Assembly (NCBI RefSeq): GCF_001524445.2
Contig: NZ_CP013417.1
Location: 2,170,001-2,234,000, forward strand
Direction: 5' to 3'
Source: Burkholderia savannae
GTDB lineage: Bacteria; Pseudomonadota; Gammaproteobacteria; Burkholderiales; Burkholderiaceae
DNA: 64,000 nt
The translations under genes were made by a program, and so were the position numbers. The notes under the pieces were generated by a model. That model did no database searches and was not told the DNA's origin. It saw only the letters and a list, made by a program, of their open reading frames with translations. Shown one piece after another: positions 56,421-64,000 of the stretch. Positions within the stretch are counted from its first letter, which is position 1. Every line of letters starts with the position of its first letter.

Positions 56421-56469
56421 GTCGTCTGAGTCGTCTGAGTCGTCTGAGTCGTCTGAGTCGTCTGAGTCG
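56421..56469. repeat. Nonamer tandem repeat (GTCGTCTGA), five copies
   Basis: Five perfect GTCGTCTGA units from 56421 to 56465 plus GTCG. Confidence 0.95.
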
Positions 56470-56520
56470 GTCGGCGGCGAATCGGCGTCGAATCCACGTC
56501 GATTCGCGCACACCTCTGGG

Positions 56521-56550
56521 CTCGGCTCGGCTCGGCTCGGCTCGGCTCGG
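56521..56550. repeat. Pentamer tandem repeat (CTCGG), six copies
   Basis: Six perfect CTCGG units. Confidence 0.95.
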
Positions 56551-56626
56551 CGGATGATGTGCGATTCACGCGCCAATTCAACCGAGCGTTGCGAAACCTG
56601 CGTTGCGGCAGCGGCGGCCGACGCCG

Positions 56627-56665
56627 ATCGAGTCGGATCGAGTCGGGTCGGGTCGGGTCGAGTCG
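56627..56665. repeat. Degenerate pentamer repeat (RGTCG)
   Basis: GATCG, AGTCG and GGTCG units alternate over about 39 bases, including three consecutive GGTCG units. Confidence 0.8.
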
Positions 56666-56827
56666 AAACGACCGCCGCGCGGCGCCCCATACGCGACGAA
56701 AAAGCGCCGCCGCGAGCGGCCCGACATCGCCCTACCCCCGCTGCTCGCGCGGGTAGACCGAGCCGCCGCCTCGCGGCGAGCAGCGGCGAGCAGCGCCAAG
56801 TAGCGGCGCGCCGCCTTCGCCTTCGAA

Positions 56828-57610
56828 TCAGGCCGCCTTCGCGTGCGCGGCGAGAAACCGCTTCAGAATGCCCGACGAATACGTGCCGGCGATATCGGTC
56901 AGGAACGTCGTGAACGACGCGCTCGCGTGATCGTCGGCGGTGTCGGAAATCGTCCGGACGATCGCGCACGGCACGCCGTACTCGTGGCATACCTGCGCGA
57001 GGGCCGCGCCTTCCATCTCCACGGCCAGGGCGTCCGGCAGCGCGTCGCGCAACGCGGTCACTTCGCGCTCGCTCGACACGAAGCGGTCGCCGCTGACGAT
57101 GAGCCCCTCGCGCACGCGCGCGCCGCGCAGCCGGAAGCGCGCGTTCAGCGCTCCGCCCTCGTCCTCGACGAAGCGCGCGCACGCGGCCTTCAACTGCGAC
57201 GCGAGCGCGGCGTCCGCGGAAAAGCGCGTGCGCCCGAGCAGCGGCACCTCGAAGCGCGGAAAGAGCGGCGACGCGTCGAGATCGTGCTGCAACAGCGCAT
57301 CCGCGACGACGACGTCGCCGACGCTCACGTCGCTCGCGACGCCGCCCGCGACGCCCGTGAACACGACCGCGCGCACGTCGAAGCGATGAATGAGCGCGCT
57401 CGCCGTCGCGGCGGCCGCGACCTTGCCGATCCGCGCGAGCGTGACGACGCATCGCACGCCGTACGCGACGCCGGCGTGGTAATCGCGCTGGCCGAGCGTG
57501 ACCGTGTCGACAGGCCCCTCGTCGCGCATCGCGGCGACGAGGTCGCCCAGCTCCTCGGGCAGCGCGGCGAGAATGCCGAGCGGCCGGCTCGAAAACGTCT
57601 GCAGATTCAT
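56828..57610 (-). CDS. mtnN: MTA/SAH nucleosidase-like phosphorylase-superfamily protein
   Basis: 260 residues. Nucleosidase fold: start RPLGILAALPEELGDLVAAM (9-28) with the catalytic Glu of E-E-L, GKVAAAATASALIHRF (about 62-77), VFTGVAGGVASDVSVGDVVV (about 83-102), ALAVEMEGAALAQVCHEYGV (about 194-213, ribose-binding Glu) and TISDTADDHA (catalytic Asp, about 220-229). It should cleave 5'-methylthioadenosine or S-adenosylhomocysteine. Some 30 residues longer than E. coli Pfs. The start overlaps the uvrD-like stop (ATGA), so the two are translationally coupled. Confidence 0.87.
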   Translation of the reverse strand: MNLQTFSSRPLGILAALPEELGDLVAAMRDEGPVDTVTLGQRDYHAGVAYGVRCVVTLARIGKVAAAATASALIHRFDVRAVVFTGVAGGVASDVSVGDVVVADALLQHDLDASPLFPRFEVPLLGRTRFSADAALASQLKAACARFVEDEGGALNARFRLRGARVREGLIVSGDRFVSSEREVTALRDALPDALAVEMEGAALAQVCHEYGVPCAIVRTISDTADDHASASFTTFLTDIAGTYSSGILKRFLAAHAKAA

Positions 57611-59970
57611 TCGACCGCCTGCAGTTTCGCGACCGCGAGCGCGAGCCACTTCTCGCCGTGCCGCTTGAATTTGACTTGCGCCTTCGCGTCGGTGCCGCTG
57701 CCTTCGAGCGCCGTCACGGTGCCTTCGCCGAATTTCGTGTGGAACACCTGCTGACCGATCCGCAAGCCGTTCTCGGCCTCGCGCTGCTGGTTCGCGAACG
57801 CGGGCAGCGGCGCGGACACCGCCGCGTCGACGACGCTCTCTCGCGCGCCCCCGCCCGGCCGCCCGAACCAGTCGCGCCCCCAGCCAGCGTTGTCCGATCG
57901 GCCGCCCCAGCGGGCGCCCGCCTCGACCTTCGGCGTAAGCCACTTGAGCACGTGCTGCGGCAGCTCGTCGAAGAAGCGCGAGCGGATGTTGTAGCGGGTC
58001 TGGCCGTGCAGCATCCGGCTCTGCGCGAACGACAGGTAGAGGCGCTCCTTCGCGCGCGTGATCGCGACGTACATCAGCCGGCGCTCTTCCTCGAGGCCGT
58101 CGGATTCGATCGCGCTGTTCTCGTGCGGGAAAAGCCCCTCTTCGAGCCCGGTGATGAACACCGCGGTGAACTCGAGCCCCTTCGCCGCGTGAACCGTCAT
58201 CAGTTGCACCGCGTCCTGGCCCGCCTGCGCCTGATTGTCGCCCGCCTCGAGCGACGCGTGCGACAGAAAGCCCGCGAGCGGCGTCATCGCATCGGGGTTC
58301 TGCGCGGGATCGGCGAGATTCGCGGGCGCGAGCACCGCGTCGGACGGATCGGCGTCGCCCGCGGCGAGCTCGGGCGCCGCGCTCGCGCGGGCGTGCAGCG
58401 GAATCGAGCGGGCGGGCGTGTCGAGCCCGTAGCCTTCCTCGGAGACGAACGCGGTGGCCGCGTTCACCAGTTCCTGCAAGTTCTCGAGGCGATCCTGCCC
58501 TTCGCGCTCGCCTTGATAGAAATCGGCGAGGCCGCTCGCGCGAACGACGTACTCGACCGTCTCGGGCAGGCTCATCTGCGCCGTTTCGGCGCGCATCTTC
58601 GCGATCAGGTTCGCGAACGCGGAAAGGCTCGAGCCCGCCTTGCCCGCCACGTACGGGATCGCGGCCGCCATCGCGCAGTCGTACAGGCGCGCGGCGTCGG
58701 CGAGCTGCTCGATCGAGCGCGCGCCGATCCCGCGCGTCGGAAAATTGACGACGCGCGCGAACGCGGTGTCGTCGTTCGGATTGTCGATGAGCCGCAGATA
58801 CGCGAGCGCGTGCTTCACTTCCTGGCGCTCGAAGAAGCGCAGGCCGCCGTACACGCGATACGGGATGCCCGCCGTCATCAGCGTGTGCTCGATCGAGCGC
58901 GACTGCGCGTTGCTCCGGTACAGCACCGCGACCTCGCTGCGCGCGAGCCCCGAGTTCACGAGCGAGCGGATCTCCTCGACGATCCACGCCGCTTCCTGCG
59001 CGTCGGTGGCCGCTTCGTAGACGCGCACCGGCTCGCCGTGGCCCGCGTCGGTGCGCAGATTCTTGCCGAGCCGGTGCGCGTTGTTCGCGATCAGATGGTT
59101 CGCCGCGTCGAGGATGTTGCCGTGCGACCGGTAGTTCTGCTCGAGCTTGATCAGGTTGCGCACGCGGAACTCGTTCTCGAAGTCGCGCATGTTGCCGACG
59201 TTCGCGCCGCGGAACGCGTAGATCGACTGGTCGTCGTCGCCGACCGCGAAGATCGCGTTGTGGCCGCCCGCGAGGAGCTTGAGCCACGCGTACTGCAGCT
59301 TGTTCGTGTCCTGGAACTCGTCGACGAGGATGTGCTTGAAGCGCGCCTGATAATGCGCGCGCAACGGCGGGTTGTGCGCGAGCAGCTCGTAGCAGCGCAA
59401 GAGCAGCTCGGGGAAATCGACGACGCCCTCGCGCTGGCACTGCTGCTCGTACGCCTGATACAGCTCGACGAACTTGCGGTTGAAGTGGTCGGTCGCGTCG
59501 ACCTTGTCCGGGCGCAGCCCCTGCTCCTTCGCGTTGTTGATGAAGTACTGGACGTTCTTCGGCGGATACTTCTCGTCGTCGACGTTCGCCGCCTTCATCA
59601 GCCGCTTGATCGCGGACAACTGGTCGGCGGTATCAAGGATCTGGAAAGTCTGCGGCAGACCGGCGTCGCGCCAGTGCGTGCGCAGCATCCGGTTGCAAAG
59701 GCCGTGGAACGTGCCGATCCACATGCCGCGCGTGTCGATCGGCATCATCGCGGACAGGCGCGCCATCATCTCGCGCGCGGCCTTGTTCGTGAACGTGACG
59801 GCGAGCACGGTGGGCGGCGACGCATAGCCCTGCTGGATCAGCCACGCGATCCGCGTGATGAGCACGCGGGTCTTGCCGCTGCCCGCCCCGGCGAGGATCA
59901 GCGCCGGCTCGTTGGGCAGCGTAACGGCGGCGAGTTGTTCGGGGTTCAGGTTCGCGAGCAGATCGGGCAT
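57607..59970 (-). CDS. uvrD: UvrD/Rep-family superfamily I DNA helicase
   Basis: 787 residues, complete: Q motif LNPEQLAAVTLP (8-19), Walker A LAGAGSGKTRVL (26-37), motif Ia AVTFTNKAAREM (about 55-66), Walker B HILVDEFQDTNKLQ (about 217-230), QSIYAFRGA (about 249-257), EQNYRSHGNILDAAN, and motif V/VI VQLMTVHAAKGLEFTAVFIT and RRLMYVAITRAKERLYLSFA. The C-terminal FHTKFGEGTVTALEGSGTDA is the UvrD Tudor-like end. 3'-5' helicase in mismatch and excision repair. Naming UvrD over Rep or PcrA rests on that end. Confidence 0.93.
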   Translation of the reverse strand: MPDLLANLNPEQLAAVTLPNEPALILAGAGSGKTRVLITRIAWLIQQGYASPPTVLAVTFTNKAAREMMARLSAMMPIDTRGMWIGTFHGLCNRMLRTHWRDAGLPQTFQILDTADQLSAIKRLMKAANVDDEKYPPKNVQYFINNAKEQGLRPDKVDATDHFNRKFVELYQAYEQQCQREGVVDFPELLLRCYELLAHNPPLRAHYQARFKHILVDEFQDTNKLQYAWLKLLAGGHNAIFAVGDDDQSIYAFRGANVGNMRDFENEFRVRNLIKLEQNYRSHGNILDAANHLIANNAHRLGKNLRTDAGHGEPVRVYEAATDAQEAAWIVEEIRSLVNSGLARSEVAVLYRSNAQSRSIEHTLMTAGIPYRVYGGLRFFERQEVKHALAYLRLIDNPNDDTAFARVVNFPTRGIGARSIEQLADAARLYDCAMAAAIPYVAGKAGSSLSAFANLIAKMRAETAQMSLPETVEYVVRASGLADFYQGEREGQDRLENLQELVNAATAFVSEEGYGLDTPARSIPLHARASAAPELAAGDADPSDAVLAPANLADPAQNPDAMTPLAGFLSHASLEAGDNQAQAGQDAVQLMTVHAAKGLEFTAVFITGLEEGLFPHENSAIESDGLEEERRLMYVAITRAKERLYLSFAQSRMLHGQTRYNIRSRFFDELPQHVLKWLTPKVEAGARWGGRSDNAGWGRDWFGRPGGGARESVVDAAVSAPLPAFANQQREAENGLRIGQQVFHTKFGEGTVTALEGSGTDAKAQVKFKRHGEKWLALAVAKLQAVE

Positions 59971-60109
59971 GGAGAAAAAGCGGTCGAGCGGGTGGACGCG
60001 GGCCCGACATTATAAATCGCGCGCGGCCCGCGCCGCCCGGCGGATGCGCATCCATTTATAATTGATGGTTTCCGCATCAATCACCCCATCTTTCGGCGAA
60101 TTTCCTACC

Positions 60110-62977
60110 ATGAGCGACACCACGCTTGCGAAGAGTTTCGAGCCCCACACCATCGAATCCCAATGGGGGCCGGAATGGGAAAAGCGCGGCTATGCCACCC
60201 CTGCGCTCGACCCGAGCCGGCCTGATTTCTCGATCCAGTTGCCGCCGCCCAACGTGACGGGCACGCTGCACATGGGCCACGCGTTCAATCAGACGATCAT
60301 GGACGGGCTCGTGCGCTACCACCGGATGCTCGGCCACAACGCGCTGTGGGTGCCCGGCACCGACCATGCCGGCATCGCGACGCAGATCGTCGTCGAGCGC
60401 CAGCTCGACGCGCAAGGCGTGTCGCGCCACGATCTCGGCCGCGAGAAGTTCGTCGAGCGCGTATGGGAATGGAAGGAGCAATCCGGCTCGACGATCACGC
60501 GGCAGGTTCGCCGGATCGGCGCGTCGCCCGACTGGTCGCGCGAATACTTCACGATGAACGACAAGATGTCCGACGTCGTGCGCGAAGTGTTCGTGCGCCT
60601 CTACGAACAAGGTCTCATCTATCGCGGCAAGCGCCTCGTCAACTGGGACCCCGTGCTGCTCACCGCCGTGTCCGATCTCGAAGTCGCGAGCGAAGAGGAA
60701 AACGGCCATCTGTGGCACATCCGGTACCCGCTCGCGCACGGCTCGGGCCACCTGACCGTCGCGACGACGCGCCCCGAGACGATGCTCGGCGACGTCGCGG
60801 TAATGGTCCATCCGGAAGACGAGCGCTACCGGCACCTGATCGGCCAGCACGTGAAGCTGCCGCTTTGCGGGCGCGAGATTCCGATCATCGCCGACGACTA
60901 CGTCGACCGCGAATTCGGCACGGGCGTCGTGAAAGTCACGCCCGCGCACGACTTCAACGACTACCAGGTCGGCCTGCGCCACAAGCTCGAGCCGATCGAG
61001 ATCCTCACGCTCGACGCGAAGATCAACGACAACGCGCCCACACCCTACCGCGGCCTCGACCGCTTCGACGCGCGCCGCGCGATCGTCGACGAGCTCGACG
61101 CGCAAGGCCTGCTCGAATCGGTGAAGCCGCACAAGCTGATGGTGCCGCGCGGCGACCGCACGGGCGTCGTGATCGAGCCGATGCTCACCGATCAGTGGTT
61201 CGTCGCGATGACCAAGCCCGCGCCGGAAGGCACGTTCCATCCGGGCAAGTCGATCACCGACGTGTCGCTCGACGTCGTGCGCGGCGGCCAGATCAAGTTC
61301 GTGCCGGAGAACTGGACGAGCACCTACTACCAGTGGCTCGAGAACATCCAGGACTGGTGCATCTCGCGCCAGCTGTGGTGGGGCCATCAGATTCCCGCGT
61401 GGTACGGCGAGAACGGCGAGATCTTCGTCGCGCGCAGCGAGGACGACGCGCGCGCGCAGGCCGCCGCGAAGGGCTACACGGGCGCGCTCGAGCGCGACGA
61501 CGACGTGCTCGACACGTGGTTCTCGTCGGCGCTCGTGCCGTTCTCGTCGCTCGGCTGGCCGAACGACACGCCGGAACTGAAGCACTTCCTGCCGTCGTCG
61601 GTGCTCGTGACGGGCTTCGACATCATCTTCTTCTGGGTCGCCCGGATGGTGATGATGACGACGCACTTCACCGGCAAGGTGCCGTTCGACACGGTGTACG
61701 TGCACGGCCTCGTGCGCGACGCCGAGGGCCAGAAGATGTCGAAGAGCAAGGGCAACACGCTCGACCCGATCGACATCGTCGACGGCATCGCGCTCGACGC
61801 GCTCGTCGCGAAACGCACGACGGGCCTGATGAATCCGAAGCAGGCCGCCACGATCGAGAAAAAGACGCGCAAGGAATTCCCGGAAGGCATCCCCGCGTTC
61901 GGCGCCGACGCGCTGCGCTTCACGATGGCGTCGATGGCGACGCTCGGGCGCAACGTGAACTTCGATCTCGCGCGCTGCGAAGGCTATCGCAACTTCTGCA
62001 ACAAGCTATGGAACGCGACGCGCTTCGTGCTGATGAACTGCGAAGGCCACGACTGCGGCTTCGACAAGCCGCAAACCTGCGGCGCGGGCGACTGCGGCCC
62101 GGGCGGCTATCTCGACTTCTCCGCGGCCGACCGCTGGATCGTATCGCTGCTGCAGCGCGTCGAGGCGGACATCGCGAAGGGCTTCGCCGACTACCGCTTC
62201 GACAACATCGCGAACGCGATCTACAAGTTCGTCTGGGACGAGTACTGCGACTGGTATCTCGAGCTCGCGAAGGTGCAGATCCAGAACGGCACGCCCGAGC
62301 AGCAGCGCGCGACGCGCCGCACGCTTTTGCGCGTGCTCGAGACGGTGCTGCGTCTCGCGCACCCGATCATCCCGTTCATCACCGAGGCGCTTTGGCAGAA
62401 GGTCGCGCCGCTCGCCGGCCGCCATCCGGCGGGCACCGCGCCAGGCGAAGCGTCGCTGATGGTGCAGGCGTATCCGATCGCCGAGCCGAAGAAGCTCGAC
62501 GAGGCGGCCGAACAGTGGGCGGCCGAACTGAAGGCGGTGGTCGATGCATGTCGTAATCTGCGTGGCGAGATGAACTTGTCTCCGGCCACCAAAGTGCCGC
62601 TCCTCGCGGCCGGCGACGCCGCGCAGTTGCAGGCGTTCGCACCGTACGTGCAGGCGCTCGCGCGCCTGTCCGAAGTGCGCGTGCTCGCAAGCGAAGCGGC
62701 GCTCGACGCGGACGCGCACGGCGCGCCGATCGCGATCGTCGGCGACAACAAGCTGGTGCTGAAGGTCGAGATCGACATCGCGGCGGAACGCGAGCGCCTG
62801 TCGAAGGAGATCGCGCGCCTCGAAGGCGAAGTCGTGAAGTGCAACGCGAAGCTCGGCAACGAGGCGTTCGTCGCGAAAGCGCCGCCCGCAGTGGTCGAAC
62901 AGGAGCAAAAGCGGCTCGCGGAGTTTCAGAATACGTTGACGAAACTCGGCGCGCAGCTCGCCCGGCTGCCGGCGTAA
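60110..62977 (+). CDS. valS: Valyl-tRNA synthetase
   Basis: 955 residues from [20 protein letters not shown]. Class I signatures: [18 protein letters not shown] (about 45-62, the HIGH motif as HMGH) and KMSKSKGN (about 542-549), a CP1 editing domain ([20 protein letters not shown] near 222), anticodon-binding helices and a C-terminal coiled coil (about 890-955). A longer upstream frame exists but the conserved start is at 60110. Confidence 0.97.
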   Translation: MSDTTLAKSFEPHTIESQWGPEWEKRGYATPALDPSRPDFSIQLPPPNVTGTLHMGHAFNQTIMDGLVRYHRMLGHNALWVPGTDHAGIATQIVVERQLDAQGVSRHDLGREKFVERVWEWKEQSGSTITRQVRRIGASPDWSREYFTMNDKMSDVVREVFVRLYEQGLIYRGKRLVNWDPVLLTAVSDLEVASEEENGHLWHIRYPLAHGSGHLTVATTRPETMLGDVAVMVHPEDERYRHLIGQHVKLPLCGREIPIIADDYVDREFGTGVVKVTPAHDFNDYQVGLRHKLEPIEILTLDAKINDNAPTPYRGLDRFDARRAIVDELDAQGLLESVKPHKLMVPRGDRTGVVIEPMLTDQWFVAMTKPAPEGTFHPGKSITDVSLDVVRGGQIKFVPENWTSTYYQWLENIQDWCISRQLWWGHQIPAWYGENGEIFVARSEDDARAQAAAKGYTGALERDDDVLDTWFSSALVPFSSLGWPNDTPELKHFLPSSVLVTGFDIIFFWVARMVMMTTHFTGKVPFDTVYVHGLVRDAEGQKMSKSKGNTLDPIDIVDGIALDALVAKRTTGLMNPKQAATIEKKTRKEFPEGIPAFGADALRFTMASMATLGRNVNFDLARCEGYRNFCNKLWNATRFVLMNCEGHDCGFDKPQTCGAGDCGPGGYLDFSAADRWIVSLLQRVEADIAKGFADYRFDNIANAIYKFVWDEYCDWYLELAKVQIQNGTPEQQRATRRTLLRVLETVLRLAHPIIPFITEALWQKVAPLAGRHPAGTAPGEASLMVQAYPIAEPKKLDEAAEQWAAELKAVVDACRNLRGEMNLSPATKVPLLAAGDAAQLQAFAPYVQALARLSEVRVLASEAALDADAHGAPIAIVGDNKLVLKVEIDIAAERERLSKEIARLEGEVVKCNAKLGNEAFVAKAPPAVVEQEQKRLAEFQNTLTKLGAQLARLPA

Positions 62978-63003
62978 CAATCCGTAAGGAATCTTGCGTT
63001 CAC

Positions 63004-63009
63004 TATAAT
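63004..63009 (+). promoter_or_regulatory. -10 box of galU
   Basis: ACTATAATGC: a consensus TATAAT 54 bases before the galU ATG and 27 bases after the valS stop. A clear -35 is not visible. Confidence 0.5.
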
Positions 63010-63063
63010 GCTGCAATCACCATTCGATTCGACCGAATCGATACGAGGAGCAAGGGTTCAATC

Positions 63064-63945
63064 ATGTTGAAAGTCACCAAGGCGGTCTTCCCGGTCGCGG
63101 GCCTGGGCACGCGGTTCCTGCCCGCCACCAAGGCGAGCCCGAAGGAAATGCTGCCCGTCGTCGACAAACCGTTGATCCAGTACGCGGTGGAAGAAGCGAT
63201 TGCAGCGGGCATCACCGAGATGATCTTCGTGACGGGCCGCAGCAAGCGCGCAATCGAGGACCATTTCGACAAGTCGTATGAGATCGAAGCGGAGCTCGAG
63301 GCGCGCGGCAAGGAAAAGCTGCTCGACCTCGTGCGCAACATCAAGCCGAGCCACGTCGATTGCTTCTACGTGCGCCAGCCCGAAGCGCTCGGCCTCGGCC
63401 ACGCGGTGCTGTGCGCGGAGAAGCTCGTCGCGGACAACCCGTTCGCGGTGATCCTCGCCGACGACCTGCTCGACGGCGAGCCGCCCGTGATGAAGCAGAT
63501 GGTCGACGTGTTCGACCACTATCACAGCTCGGTGATCGGCGTCGAGGAGATCCCGCCCGAGGACACGAAGTCCTACGGGATCGTCGACGGCAAGGAATGG
63601 GAAGACTCGATCATCAAGATGTCGGCGATCGTCGAGAAGCCCGCGCCCGAAGTCGCGCCGTCCAATCTCGGCGTCGTCGGCCGCTACGTGCTGAAGCCGC
63701 GGATCTTCGATCATCTGCGCGCGCTCAAGCCCGGCGCGGGCGGCGAGCTGCAGCTGACGGACGCGATCCAGGCGCTTCTCGCGGACGAACAGGTGCTCGC
63801 GTACAAGTATCGCGGCACCCGCTTCGATTGCGGCAGCAAGCTCGGCTATCTGAAGGCGACGGTCGAGTTCGCGCTCCGTCACCCCGAGGTGAAGACCGAG
63901 TTCGAAGCCTATCTGCGCTCGCGCAGCGAAACCCGGCAGCCGTAA
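63064..63945 (+). CDS. galU: UTP-glucose-1-phosphate uridylyltransferase
   Basis: 293 residues from [20 protein letters not shown]. Nucleotidyltransferase signature [20 protein letters not shown] (11-30), [37 protein letters not shown] (about 105-124) with [12 protein letters not shown] (metal Asp near 130). Makes UDP-glucose for LPS, capsule and trehalose synthesis. AAGGGTTCAATC lies before the ATG. Confidence 0.97.
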   Translation: MLKVTKAVFPVAGLGTRFLPATKASPKEMLPVVDKPLIQYAVEEAIAAGITEMIFVTGRSKRAIEDHFDKSYEIEAELEARGKEKLLDLVRNIKPSHVDCFYVRQPEALGLGHAVLCAEKLVADNPFAVILADDLLDGEPPVMKQMVDVFDHYHSSVIGVEEIPPEDTKSYGIVDGKEWEDSIIKMSAIVEKPAPEVAPSNLGVVGRYVLKPRIFDHLRALKPGAGGELQLTDAIQALLADEQVLAYKYRGTRFDCGSKLGYLKATVEFALRHPEVKTEFEAYLRSRSETRQP

Positions 63946-64000
63946 CCCCGGTCAGGCACGGCGGGCGGCCACGTGCGCCGTCGCCGCGCTTCACGCGCCG

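Larger units (their letters stand above)
56322..56827. other. Repeat-rich intergenic region
   Basis: 506 bases between the convergent Fsr and nucleosidase genes. Contains a nonamer array and two pentamer arrays (listed separately). Frames across it encode repeats only; no gene is supportable. Confidence 0.7.

Overview
The window is high-GC (roughly two thirds G+C) proteobacterial chromosome with gene content and protein sequences typical of Burkholderia, most likely the B. pseudomallei / thailandensis group. This rests on the family-level look of the proteins and the order thrS-infC-rpmI-rplT-pheS-pheT-ihfA-merR; the exact species cannot be read from the sequence alone. Most of the window is ordinary core chromosome. 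There is no prophage, CRISPR array, rRNA operon or complete insertion sequence.

Layout. 0-3.5 kb: an RluB-type pseudouridine synthase (cut by the window edge), scpB and a LysR regulator, all on the minus strand. 3.5-7.4 kb: small genes, including a stand-alone transposase-derived domain, two small exported proteins, a YdcF-like protein and an ABM monooxygenase. 7.48-7.84 kb: no protein gene, but a complete-looking sigma-54 transcription unit (upstream palindrome, IHF site, -24/-12 promoter, four hairpins, terminator) that looks like an undescribed small RNA. 7.9-15 kb: envelope proteins. These are BamC, a DUF2844/DUF3443 pair whose DUF3443 member carries the hallmarks of a pepsin-fold aspartic protease, a tiny lipoprotein after tRNA-Pro, and a 740-residue lipoprotein built from two copies of one domain. 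15-23 kb: the translation operon from thrS down to the MerR gene, then tRNA-Val. 23.3-27 kb: relA, a RidA protein and an alpha/beta hydrolase. 27.5-28.5 kb: a decayed sulfide:quinone reductase gene ending in a heptamer repeat. 28.9-31 kb: scoAB (3-oxoacid CoA-transferase) and a divergent PAS-LuxR regulator. 31-33.2 kb: an AT-rich leader and a secreted clan-A glycoside hydrolase. 33.4-36.5 kb: thioesterase and SDR genes divergent from ETF-ubiquinone oxidoreductase around a palindromic operator. 36.7-46.5 kb: aroC, an LplT-PlsC-like fusion, a CBS protein, a DUF962 protein, a YihY protein, wrbA, DUF2069, an FAD-linked oxidase and a metallophosphoesterase. 46.6-52.9 kb: a LysR-controlled aromatic-acid/fusaric-acid type efflux operon (OM lipoprotein, FUSC, DUF1656, HlyD). 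53-56.3 kb: a chemoreceptor with a flagellar-class promoter and a fosmidomycin-resistance-type MFS pump. 56.3-64 kb: a repeat-rich gap, an MTA/SAH-type nucleosidase, a UvrD-family helicase, valS and galU.

How the genes fit together. The translation block is a colinear operon making two aminoacyl-tRNA synthetases, IF3, L35, L20 and IHF-alpha. The thioesterase/SDR and ETF-QO units look co-regulated and belong to acyl-CoA oxidation. The efflux operon is a tripartite pump whose divergent LysR gene shares an AT-rich inverted repeat with it. Simple repeats recur: two separate heptamer arrays each begin on the stop codon of a gene, a hexamer array encodes the Ser/Ala tail of the pump's outer-membrane protein, and a cluster of nonamer and pentamer repeats fills the gap at 56.3-56.8 kb.
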